Below, in pieces: positions 1-5,809 of a stretch of 8,699 nt of DNA. The stretch is from JBFGFG01 sp041627475. GTDB taxonomy: Bacteria > Actinomycetota > Nitriliruptoria > Nitriliruptorales > Nitriliruptoraceae. The notes beneath the pieces were generated by a model that did no database searches, had not been told where the DNA came from, and saw only the letters and a list, made by a program, of their open reading frames with translations. The stretch is taken from the NCBI GenBank assembly GCA_041627475.1, contig JBFKQZ010000128.1, positions 1 through 8,699 on the forward strand, written 5' to 3'. The position numbers and the translations under genes are program-made. How positions within the stretch are numbered: position 1 is the first letter of the stretch; every line of letters begins with the position of its first letter.

Positions 1-1
1 C

Positions 2-310
2 GCCGAGCAGGCCTTCATCGGACGTGAGGTCTTCCAGGTCATCGCCGGTCCTCTGGTGCTGCTGGTCTGGCTGTACCTGCTCGCGTTCGGCGTGATCCTC
101 GGCGCCGAGCTCAACGCGGAGCTCGAGCGGATGTGGCCCTCGCCCGAACAGCAGCGCGCCCCGCGAGCAGAGCGCCTGCGTCGTCGCGTCCTCGAGTCGT
201 CGGCCGGCAGCGCTGCGCGCGACCGGCTGGAGCAGACGATGCCCGGCCTCGTCGAGGGCGTCCGCAGCCGCCAGCGCCAGCAGCAGAACCAGGACGCGAA
301 CGACCGGTGA
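2..310 (+). CDS. YihY/BrkB family inner-membrane protein, C-terminal fragment
   Basis: The frame is open from the left edge of the window (codon starting at base 2) to a TGA at 308-310, so the start lies outside and only about 102 residues are seen. A hydrophobic helix of roughly 22 residues leads into the motif GAELNAELER. That motif closes the last membrane segment of the YihY/virulence factor BrkB family, a six-helix inner-membrane family once misnamed RNase BN, with no settled biochemical function. The remaining tail of about 60 residues is hydrophilic, rich in Arg, Glu and Gln, and likely cytoplasmic. The gene converges on the tRNA-Ser gene 21 bp away, and I see no convincing terminator between them. 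The family call rests on the terminal helix and motif only. Confidence 0.8.
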   Translation, partial: AEQAFIGREVFQVIAGPLVLLVWLYLLAFGVILGAELNAELERMWPSPEQQRAPRAERLRRRVLESSAGSAARDRLEQTMPGLVEGVRSRQRQQQNQDANDR

Positions 311-331
311 CCTCGCACCACTGCGCAGGAG

Positions 332-416
332 CGGAGGGTGAGGGATTCGAACCCCCGGTGGGTTGCCCCACGCTCGCTTTCAAGGCGAGTGCAATCGTCC
401 GCTCTGCCAACCCTCC
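332..416 (-). tRNA. tRNA-Ser (anticodon UGA)
   Basis: On the minus strand the sequence folds as a class II tRNA. The 7-bp acceptor stem is perfect (GGAGGGT with ACCCTCC). The anticodon stem is CTCGC/GCGAG around the loop CTTGAAA, which puts the anticodon TGA at 382-380. The long variable arm has stem GTGGG/CCCAC, and the T arm contains TTCGAAT. A long variable arm, the UGA anticodon and discriminator base G (position 332) all identify serine, reading UCA and by wobble other UCN codons. The CCA end is not encoded. Bases 36-38 are AAA, the recognition signature for the isopentenyltransferase MiaA, so A37 is expected to carry an i6A-type modification. That is relevant because a MiaE-like gene lies in the same window. 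The T stem contains one G-U pair. Confidence 0.97.
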
Positions 417-426
417 GTTGACGCGA

Positions 427-432
427 AGCGTA
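427..432 (-). promoter_or_regulatory. putative -10 element for tRNA-Ser
   Basis: On the minus strand TACGCT (432 to 427) matches the actinobacterial TANNNT -10 pattern and lies 10 nt before the mature 5' end of the tRNA at 416. That leaves only a short leader for RNase P to remove. No recognisable -35 hexamer is present at the usual distance. The call rests on pattern and position only. Confidence 0.4.
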
Positions 433-462
433 CGCATGCGGCACGTGGCCACCCACCCGCGT

Positions 463-468
463 TAGCGT
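463..468 (+). promoter_or_regulatory. putative -10 element for the ydbS-ydbT-like operon
   Basis: TAGCGT matches TANNNT. Transcription would be expected to begin about 7 nt downstream, at about 475-476. That coincides with an in-frame GTG at 476 and would make the first gene's mRNA leaderless. No clear -35 element and no Shine-Dalgarno sequence are visible in the 53-bp gap between the tRNA and this gene. Confidence 0.45.
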
Positions 469-469
469 C

Positions 470-988
470 GTGACCGTGGACACCTCGACGCCCCTCAGCT
501 CGCTCCCGACCGCGGCACGCACGCGGTGGCGGGTGCAGGGCGCCCTGCTCGGCCTGCTCCTCGGGGTCGCCGTGTCGACGCCACCGACCGCGATCCTCGC
601 CGTCCTGCTCGAACAGCGATGGGCCCTGCTCCTGCCGGTCGTCGCCGTGGCGCTACTCGTCACCCTCGGCGTCGTGTGGGCGAACCGCCGCTACCAGCGG
701 TTCGGCTACGTGCTGACCGACGAGGTCGTGCGCGTGCGCGACGGGGTGGTGTTCCACTCGGACGCGATCGCACCGCTCTACCGGGTGCAGCACGTGGACA
801 TCAACCGCGGGCCGCTCCAGCTGTCGTTCGGCCTCGCCACGTTGACGATCCACACCGCCGCCCCGGCTGCGGACGTACGCCTCCCCGACCTGCACGCCGA
901 CGACGCCGAGCGCGTGCGCGACGACATCCTGGCGGCGTCCCGACGGGCGGCGGAGGAGCTCGGGGTGGCGGACGTCGATGCCGTCTGA
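470..988 (+). CDS. PH domain (DUF304/bPH2) membrane protein, YdbS-like
   Basis: This is a 172-residue membrane protein. Two hydrophobic segments at about residues 22-48 and 50-72 form a helical hairpin. A single bacterial PH-like (DUF304, YdbS/YdbT) domain follows at about 76-155. Its signature runs from PLYRVQHVDI to GLATLTIHTA (about 102-129), with the conserved 'R-V-Q-x-V' strand and the Gly-Leu-Ala-x-L-x-I strand. Length and layout match YdbS of Bacillus, which is encoded next to the larger multi-PH protein YdbT, the same order as here. The Bacillus pair is linked to resistance to a membrane-active bacteriocin; whether that applies here is unknown. The reading frame overlaps the next gene by 11 nt, suggesting translational coupling. 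GTG at 470 is the outer start. GTG at 476 is equally good or better if the mRNA is leaderless from the TAGCGT element. Neither has a Shine-Dalgarno sequence. Confidence 0.88.
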   Translation: MTVDTSTPLSSLPTAARTRWRVQGALLGLLLGVAVSTPPTAILAVLLEQRWALLLPVVAVALLVTLGVVWANRRYQRFGYVLTDEVVRVRDGVVFHSDAIAPLYRVQHVDINRGPLQLSFGLATLTIHTAAPAADVRLPDLHADDAERVRDDILAASRRAAEELGVADVDAV

Positions 989-2627
989 CCTGCCACCACC
1001 GATCGAGCCGCCGTCGCGGCCCGACCTGCCACCGCCCCCGATGCCGGAGCCGTGGCCGCCGCCACCCGGCCCCACGCCGCCGCTGGAGCAACCGGCGAGC
1101 GACCCGCCGCCACCGACCACCGGTGGACCACCTGCCGTTGGCGATGCGCCCCTGCGTCAGCCGCCGCGGAAGCTGCACCCGTTCTCGATCATCCGCGGCA
1201 TCCAGCTGCGATCGCTGCTCGGTGCCATCCCTGCCCTGATCGTCTTCGGCGGCAACCCCGACGTGCCCGGCGTCGTGCTGCTGGGCTTCGTCGTCCTCTT
1301 CACCGTGCTCACCGGCGTGGTCCGCGTCCTGGCCTGGCAGCGCCACACCTACGAGTTCGCCGGCGGCCGCATCATCGAGAAGTCCGGGATCGTCTCGCGC
1401 AAGGAACGGGCGCTCGAGGTCGAGCGGATCCAGCAGGTCGACGTCGAGCGGACCATCCTCGACCGGCTCGTCGGGACCTGCGAGCTGCGCATGGAGACCG
1501 CAGCGGACAGCGGGGACAGCGAGCTCACGCTGCGCGTCGTCACCGAGGAGGAGGCCGACCGCCTCCGCAGCCTGCTCGCGCACCGCATCGGCGCCCACCA
1601 CGTGCCAGCGTCGGTCGACGGCGCGACCGACGCCGACCGCGTGGCGACACCCGCACCCCCGGCCCCGGTCGCCGAGGAGCTCGTCAGCGTCCCGCTGTCG
1701 CACGTCGCCCTCGCCGCCGTCACCGGGCCCCGCCTGCTGACGATCCCCGCCGCCGCGGCGGTCATCTTCGGGGTCGTTGCCGAGAACGCCGCCCCCGACG
1801 AGATCGTCGACACGGCCGGCAGTGCCGTGGCCGGCCTGAGCGCCGCCGGCGCCGTCCTGCTCTTCCTCGCCCTGCTCGTCGGGTCGATCCTGCTCGCGGC
1901 GATCACCGGGATCATCCGCGACGGCGGTTTCACGATCACCCAGCGAGGGCAGGACCTCCAGGTCCGGCGCGGCCTGACGACGACCAGGTCCGCGACCGTC
2001 CCGATGCGCCGGGTCCAGCGCGTGACCGTCCGGCGGCGCTGGGTGCAGCAGGCGCTGGGGTACGCCAGCGTCACCGTGCACTCGGCCGGCGGCGGTGGCG
2101 GCGGTGAGGGCACCCAGCAGCTGGACCGCTCGCTCACCGTGCCCCTGCTGCCGGAGGGTGACGTCGACGCGCTCGTCCACCGACTGCTCGGGGTCGACGC
2201 GACGCCCGCGCTGCGCCCCCACCCCCCGGCCGCCCGGCGGCGGTCCGTCGTGCGTGGCCTGCTGGGGACGCTCGGGCTGGTCGTCCCCCTCGTCGGGCTC
2301 GCCATCGCGTTCCAGCGGCCGATCGCAGCCGTGGCAGCCGTGGTGCTGCTCGTGCTCGGCGCGATCGGTGGCCTGTTCTCCTACGACAAGCTCGGGTCCG
2401 GCGCCGACGACCACCTCGTCGCCGGCCGGACCGGGCTGTTCGGCACGACGACCGAGCTGTCACCGCTGCGCAAGACGCAGGGCACGTCGGTGCGCAGCTC
2501 GTTCTTCCAGCGCCGGCTCGGCCTCGCGTCACTGCAGGTGCACGTCGCCGGCCCGGCCGGCGGGATCACGCTCCAGGACCTCGGCCAGGTCACGGCCCAG
2601 CGCCTCGCGCCGACCCTGATCGACTGA
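978..2627 (+). CDS. triple PH domain (DUF304/bPH2) membrane protein, YdbT-like
   Basis: The 549-residue product is built from three repeats of a membrane hairpin plus a PH-like domain. Membrane segments lie at about residues 75-90 and 97-119, with PH1 at about 123-200; at about 227-250 and 278-312, with PH2 at about 313-403; and at about 425-445 and 446-468, with PH3 at about 470-547. Each PH unit contains the family's 'R-x-Q-x-V/T' strand: RIQQVDVERT near 150, RVQRVTVRR near 345, and a degenerate KTQGTSVR near 489. The arrangement and length match YdbT of Bacillus (three DUF304 domains). The first 55 or so residues are an added, very Pro-rich cytoplasmic tail with runs of PPPP. The ATG at 978 lies inside the end of the YdbS-like gene, so the two are probably made together and act as a complex. 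The gene ends 4 bp before the end of convergent serS. The biochemical role of the family is not established. Confidence 0.88.
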   Translation: MPSDLPPPIEPPSRPDLPPPPMPEPWPPPPGPTPPLEQPASDPPPPTTGGPPAVGDAPLRQPPRKLHPFSIIRGIQLRSLLGAIPALIVFGGNPDVPGVVLLGFVVLFTVLTGVVRVLAWQRHTYEFAGGRIIEKSGIVSRKERALEVERIQQVDVERTILDRLVGTCELRMETAADSGDSELTLRVVTEEEADRLRSLLAHRIGAHHVPASVDGATDADRVATPAPPAPVAEELVSVPLSHVALAAVTGPRLLTIPAAAAVIFGVVAENAAPDEIVDTAGSAVAGLSAAGAVLLFLALLVGSILLAAITGIIRDGGFTITQRGQDLQVRRGLTTTRSATVPMRRVQRVTVRRRWVQQALGYASVTVHSAGGGGGGEGTQQLDRSLTVPLLPEGDVDALVHRLLGVDATPALRPHPPAARRRSVVRGLLGTLGLVVPLVGLAIAFQRPIAAVAAVVLLVLGAIGGLFSYDKLGSGADDHLVAGRTGLFGTTTELSPLRKTQGTSVRSSFFQRRLGLASLQVHVAGPAGGITLQDLGQVTAQRLAPTLID

Positions 2628-2631
2628 CGGC

Positions 2632-3897
2632 TCAGCCCGCGAACAGGACCTCGCGACCGAGGTAGGGCTGCAGCTTCTCAGGGACCGCGACCGACCCGTC
2701 CGCGCGCTGGTGCGTCTCGACCAGCGCGATGATCCCACGCTGGATCGCGATGGCGGTGCCGTTGCACGTGTGCGCGATGACGTTGCTGCCGCCGTCCACC
2801 CGGATGCGCGCGTTCAGGCGGCGGGCCTGGTAGTCGGTCGTGTTCGAGGTCGACGTCACCTCGCGGTAGGCCTGCTGCCCCGGCATCCACGCCTCGATGT
2901 CGAACTTGCGGGCCGCGCTCGCGCCGAGGTCCCCGATCGGGATGTCCACGACCTGGGCGTGGATGCCGAGCCCCGAGAAGACCTCCTCCTCGATGGCCAG
3001 CATCCGCTGGTGCTCGTCGTCGGACTGGTCCGGACCGCAGAAGCTGAACAGCTCGACCTTCTCGAACTGGTGGACGCGCAGGATCCCGCGGGTGTCCTTG
3101 CCCGCGGCGCCCGCCTCGCGGCGCAGGCACGGCGAGTAGCCGGCGTAGCGCAGCGGCAGGTCCTCGGGCTCGAGGATCTCGTCGGCGTGGTAGCTGGCCA
3201 GCGGGACCTCGGAGGTGCCGATGAGGTAGAGGTCGTCGCGGTCGTCGGTGCGGAACAGCTGCTGCTCGTCGCCGGGCAGGAAGCCGGTGCCGACCATGGC
3301 GTCGCGCCGGACCAGGATCGGCACCAGCATCGGCGTGAAGCCGTGCGCCATCGCGATGTCCAGCGCGTAGCGGACGAGCGCGAACTCCAGCAGCACCGCC
3401 TCGCCCTTGAGGTAGGCGAACCGCGCGCCCGACGTCCGGGCCGCCCGCTCGAGGTCCAGGGCGTCCGCTGCCTCGAGCAGGTCCACGTGGTCCTTCGGCT
3501 CGAAGTCGAACGTGGGCTTGTCGCCGAAGGTGCGCAGGACGACGGCGTCGTCCTCGCCGCCGTCGGGCGTCGCGTCCTGCGGCAGGTTCGGCACGGTCAG
3601 CAGCAGCTCGTCGAGCCGGTTCTGGACCGACTGCTGCTCCTCCTCGAGCGCCGTCGTGCGCTCCTTGAGGGTGCTGGCGTGCTCGATCATCGCCGGACGG
3701 TCCTCGGGCGCGGCCGCACCGATGGCCTTCGAGGCCGTCTTCTGCTCGGCCCGTGCGTCGTCGACGGCCTGGATCAGCTCGCGGCGGCGCTCGTCGAGCC
3801 GGACGAGCTCCTGCACGTCCTGCTCGCTCCACCCACGACGGCCGAGTCCCGCGACGACGCGCGGGAGGTCCTCACGCAGCAGCTGCAGGTCGATCAC
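2632..3897 (-). CDS. serS: seryl-tRNA synthetase (class II, cytoplasmic)
   Basis: SerRS activates serine with ATP and loads it onto tRNA-Ser (EC 6.1.1.11); it can also charge tRNA-Sec. The product is 421 residues, the usual bacterial length, and begins MIDLQLLRED like other SerRS proteins. Residues about 28-100 form the charged antiparallel coiled-coil arm that grips the long variable arm of tRNA-Ser. The class II core follows. Motif 1 lies around 186-197 with P189, and the serine-site TSE is at 228-230. Motif 2 (257-283) has R259/R260-E261-A-G and the RGILRVHQFEKVEL strand. The TSTSNTTDYQARR segment is at 348-360, and motif 3 (379-388) has the catalytic Arg near R387. All key residues appear intact. 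The start is GTG at 3897, with at best a weak GAAAG-type ribosome site. A TAGCCT element 36-41 nt upstream suggests its own promoter, although a MiaE-like gene precedes it on the same strand by only 51 bp. Confidence 0.97.
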   Translation of the reverse strand: MIDLQLLREDLPRVVAGLGRRGWSEQDVQELVRLDERRRELIQAVDDARAEQKTASKAIGAAAPEDRPAMIEHASTLKERTTALEEEQQSVQNRLDELLLTVPNLPQDATPDGGEDDAVVLRTFGDKPTFDFEPKDHVDLLEAADALDLERAARTSGARFAYLKGEAVLLEFALVRYALDIAMAHGFTPMLVPILVRRDAMVGTGFLPGDEQQLFRTDDRDDLYLIGTSEVPLASYHADEILEPEDLPLRYAGYSPCLRREAGAAGKDTRGILRVHQFEKVELFSFCGPDQSDDEHQRMLAIEEEVFSGLGIHAQVVDIPIGDLGASAARKFDIEAWMPGQQAYREVTSTSNTTDYQARRLNARIRVDGGSNVIAHTCNGTAIAIQRGIIALVETHQRADGSVAVPEKLQPYLGREVLFAG

Positions 3898-3932
3898 GAC
3901 GGGTCTTTCGGGAGGTGGCAGGGACGACCGCG

Positions 3933-3938
3933 AGGCTA
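3933..3938 (-). promoter_or_regulatory. putative -10 element for serS
   Basis: Minus-strand TAGCCT (3938 to 3933) lies in the 51-bp gap between the stop of the MiaE-like gene and the GTG of serS. It would give a 5' UTR of about 30 nt. It is identical to the putative -10 of the propeller gene at 4645-4650. No -35 hexamer is evident. If real, serS can be transcribed independently of the upstream gene. Confidence 0.45.
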
Positions 3939-3948
3939 CTGCCGCCCC

Positions 3949-4656
3949 TCAGGTCGCCGGTCCGCTGTGGATGCGGGGACCGGGCGGCTGGGCAGCGGCG
4001 ATCTCGCCCTCGGCCTCGAGCAGCTCGCGCCAGCGGACCCCTGCGGCCTCCTCGCCGAGGACCCAGCCGGCCAGCGTGACGAACAGCCGGTGGTGGCCGA
4101 GCTCGCTCGCCATCAGCGAGCCGAAGAAGGGCGCGAGGTCGTGGTCGGTGGCGGCGAGGTGGGCGAAGCGTTCGCACGACCGGCACTCGATCAGGGCGCT
4201 GACCAGCAGCAGGTCGGCGACCTCGTCGCGGCCCTCCCCCTTGCGGACCAGGCCACGAAGGTCGGCGGCGTAGGGGTTCGAGAACGTCCGCGGCAGCTCG
4301 CCACCCCGGTCCCCGAGACGTGCCGAGACCGCGCCGAGGTGGCCGACCTCGTCACGGGCGACGGCGTTCAGCTTCGTCGTCCACTGGAGCGTGTCGACGT
4401 CGGTCGGGGCGCGACGCATCAGGTGCAGCGCGTTGCGCGCGGCCTCACGCTCGAGCTGGGCGTGGTCGGCCAGCAGTGCCAGCTCGTCCGCGAGGACGGC
4501 GTCGCCCCAGCCCTCCGGCGTCCACCACGTCAGCGGCAGGACCTCGCGGGCCTCGTCGATCGGTGTGGTGGGCACGGCGTCCTGTCCGGAGCGGTCGGCG
4601 GCGGCATCGGTGAGGTCGTCGTCGGAGGGTGCCGGATCGCTGCCTAGCCTGCCCAA
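3949..4656 (-). CDS. miaE: MiaE-like tRNA-(ms2io6A) hydroxylase, di-iron ferritin-like fold
   Basis: MiaE uses O2 and a carboxylate-bridged di-iron centre to hydroxylate the isopentenyl group of (ms2)i6A at position 37 of tRNAs reading U-starting codons. In the 235-residue outer frame the ferritin-like helices carry the ligand set: E69 in the DHAQLEREAA helix, E103 and H106 (EVGH), E157 in IECRSCERF, and E185 and H188 (ELGH). This gives two ExxH motifs plus two more Glu. The IExRSCERF segment and the paired HH after the second ExxH are typical of MiaE rather than of generic ferritin-like proteins. The start is uncertain. TTG at 4656 is the outer limit and has no ribosome site. GTG at 4575 (residue 28) has AGGA four bases upstream, sits just before the conserved region, and gives 208 residues. 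The gene lies 51 bp upstream of serS on the same strand and is divergent from the propeller gene. Confidence 0.8.
   Translation of the reverse strand: MGRLGSDPAPSDDDLTDAAADRSGQDAVPTTPIDEAREVLPLTWWTPEGWGDAVLADELALLADHAQLEREAARNALHLMRRAPTDVDTLQWTTKLNAVARDEVGHLGAVSARLGDRGGELPRTFSNPYAADLRGLVRKGEGRDEVADLLLVSALIECRSCERFAHLAATDHDLAPFFGSLMASELGHHRLFVTLAGWVLGEEAAGVRWRELLEAEGEIAAAQPPGPRIHSGPAT
4642..4647 (-). promoter_or_regulatory. possible -10 element for the MiaE-like gene
   Basis: Minus-strand TAGGCA (4647 to 4642) is a near match to the TAGNNT pattern and shares three bases with the plus-strand TAGCCT at 4645-4650. It would drive the MiaE-like gene only if translation starts at the internal GTG at 4575, because it lies downstream of the TTG at 4656. 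It departs from consensus at the final T. Low confidence. Confidence 0.25.
4645..4650 (+). promoter_or_regulatory. putative -10 element for the SMP-30-like gene
   Basis: TAGCCT lies 28 bp upstream of the GTG at 4679. Transcription starting about 7 nt downstream gives a leader of roughly 20 nt that contains the ribosome site GAGGAAG (4668-4674). Element, leader and ribosome site are all in order. No -35 hexamer is recognisable 17 bp upstream. Confidence 0.5.
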
Positions 4657-4678
4657 GAGCCGAGCCTGAGGAAGACCC

Positions 4679-5698
4679 GTGCAGTTCCGATCACAGCGCT
4701 GGACGCCGGCACCGATGGTGGAGCCTGACGTCGCCTACGACCCCCGCGGCCTCCTCGACGCGGTGGATCGCATCGGCGTGCCCGGGCACGGTCCCGAGGA
4801 CGTGCTCATCGACGGCGAGGGCGGCGTCGTCACCGGCCTGGAGGATGGTCGCGTCGTGCGCATCGACATCGAGACGGGCATCGCGAACGTCCTGGCCGAC
4901 ACTCGCGGGCGGCCGCTGGGGCTCGAGTGGTTGCCGGACGGGGACGTGCTCGTGTGCGACGCCGAGGTCGGTCTGCTGCGCGTGCCCCGTCACGGCGGCC
5001 GCGTCGAGGTGCTGGCCAGTCACGTCGACGGTGAGCGCCTGGTGCTGACCAACAACGCTGCGGTCGAGGACGACGGCACGATCTGGTTCACCGAGTCGAC
5101 GCGGTGCAACCCGTTGGACGACTTCGTCGGCGACATGCTCGAGCACAACGGATCGGGACGGCTGCTGCGTCGAGACCCCGCCGGCACGGTCGAACAGGTC
5201 CTGAGCGGTCTCAGCTTCGCCAACGGCGTCGCGCTGGTCCGCGACGAGGCCGCCGGGATCGACGAGGTGTGGGTCGCCGAGACCGCGGCCTACGCGATCC
5301 ATCGCGTGCAGAGGACAGGCGACCGAGCCGGCGAGCCCGGTTGGGTGACCGACAGCCTGCCGGGGTACCCCGACAACCTCAGCATCGGCGCCGACGGCAC
5401 CATCTGGGCCCCACTGCCCAATCCGCGCAACCCCGTTGCCGACCGACTCAAGGCGATGCCGACACCGTTCCGCGAGGTCGTTCGACGCATCCCGGACGCG
5501 ATCACTGACCGGCTCGTGGTGCCGTACGCGCGAGTGCTCGGCTTCGCCCCCGACGGCACGGTCCGCCACGACCTGCAGGGCACCGGCGAGAGGTGCCGCT
5601 TCGTCACCGGTGCGCGCGAGCACGACGGCCACCTCTACCTCGGCTCGGTCGACGAGTCGGTCACGAGCATCGTCAGGGTCGCCGTCCCCGGGGTCTGA
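4679..5698 (+). CDS. SMP-30/gluconolactonase/strictosidine-synthase-like beta-propeller protein
   Basis: The product is a 339-residue six-bladed beta-propeller-type protein with recurring 'DG-x-I/V-W/L' blade strands (DGTIWFTES near 132-140, DGTIWAPLP near 239-247, PDGTVRHDL near 271-279). FANGVAL at 180-186 and GYPDNLS at 229-235 are hallmarks of the strictosidine-synthase-like/SMP-30 family. Expected metal ligands are in place: E40, N125 or N126, N182 and D232. Family members are Ca2+-dependent lactonases or esterases, and the substrate cannot be read from sequence. True strictosidine synthase activity is not expected in bacteria. No signal peptide or membrane segment is seen, so it is probably cytoplasmic. 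The GTG at 4679 has a good ribosome site, GAGGAAG at 4668-4674; ATG at 4715 is a weaker alternative. It is divergent from the MiaE-like gene, and the nuclease gene 111 bp downstream seems to have its own promoter. Confidence 0.82.
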   Translation: MQFRSQRWTPAPMVEPDVAYDPRGLLDAVDRIGVPGHGPEDVLIDGEGGVVTGLEDGRVVRIDIETGIANVLADTRGRPLGLEWLPDGDVLVCDAEVGLLRVPRHGGRVEVLASHVDGERLVLTNNAAVEDDGTIWFTESTRCNPLDDFVGDMLEHNGSGRLLRRDPAGTVEQVLSGLSFANGVALVRDEAAGIDEVWVAETAAYAIHRVQRTGDRAGEPGWVTDSLPGYPDNLSIGADGTIWAPLPNPRNPVADRLKAMPTPFREVVRRIPDAITDRLVVPYARVLGFAPDGTVRHDLQGTGERCRFVTGAREHDGHLYLGSVDESVTSIVRVAVPGV

Positions 5699-5744
5699 CG
5701 CTCACCCGCAAACCGGCGTCCGGGTCTCCGACACGCGACCTGTC

Positions 5745-5750
5745 TAGGGT
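5745..5750 (+). promoter_or_regulatory. putative -10 element for the secreted nuclease gene
   Basis: TAGGGT, the actinobacterial TAGRRT form, lies 59 bp upstream of the TTG start. A transcript starting near 5757 would have a leader of about 53 nt holding the hairpin at 5763-5794 and the AGGAG ribosome site at 5798-5802. No -35 match is visible. Confidence 0.5.
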
Positions 5751-5762
5751 CCGTCGTCCTGC

Positions 5763-5794
5763 CGGGGGGTCGAGCGGTTCTCCGGTCGCCCCCG
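5763..5794 (+). promoter_or_regulatory. 12-bp hairpin in the predicted 5' UTR of the nuclease gene
   Basis: CGGGGG (5763-5768) pairs with CCCCCG (5789-5794). After a GT bulge, CGA (5771-5773) pairs with TCG (5786-5788). A G.G mismatch follows, then CGG (5775-5777) pairs with CCG (5782-5784) around the loop TTCT. The 3' foot ends only 3 nt before the AGGAG ribosome site at 5798-5802. It could stabilise the mRNA, slow ribosome loading, or be a leftover terminator of the preceding gene. There is no U-tract, and a likely -10 lies upstream of it, which argues against a terminator role. Confidence 0.5.
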
Positions 5795-5809
5795 ACCAGG
5801 AGCCCCTCC

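Noticed and set aside
321..328. CTGCGCAG palindrome as a terminator between the YihY-like gene and the tRNA.
   Set aside because: The stem would be at most 4 bp with no room for a loop, and no U-tract follows. It is too weak to call.
418..423. TTGACG as a -35 element for the ydbS-like operon.
   Set aside because: The matching TAGCGT is 39 bp downstream, far beyond the usual 16-18 bp spacer, and nothing like a -10 lies at the right distance.
801..2414. A long open frame on the minus strand opposite the PH-domain operon.
   Set aside because: It is a shadow of the DUF304 genes, with Asp/Gly/Arg-rich low-complexity sequence and no motif or ribosome site.
2710..4647. A long open frame on the plus strand across serS and the MiaE-like gene.
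   Set aside because: It is antisense to two well-supported minus-strand genes. Its product is repetitive Arg/Val/Leu/Gln sequence with no known motif, and it spans their intergenic gap only because stop codons are rare at this GC content.
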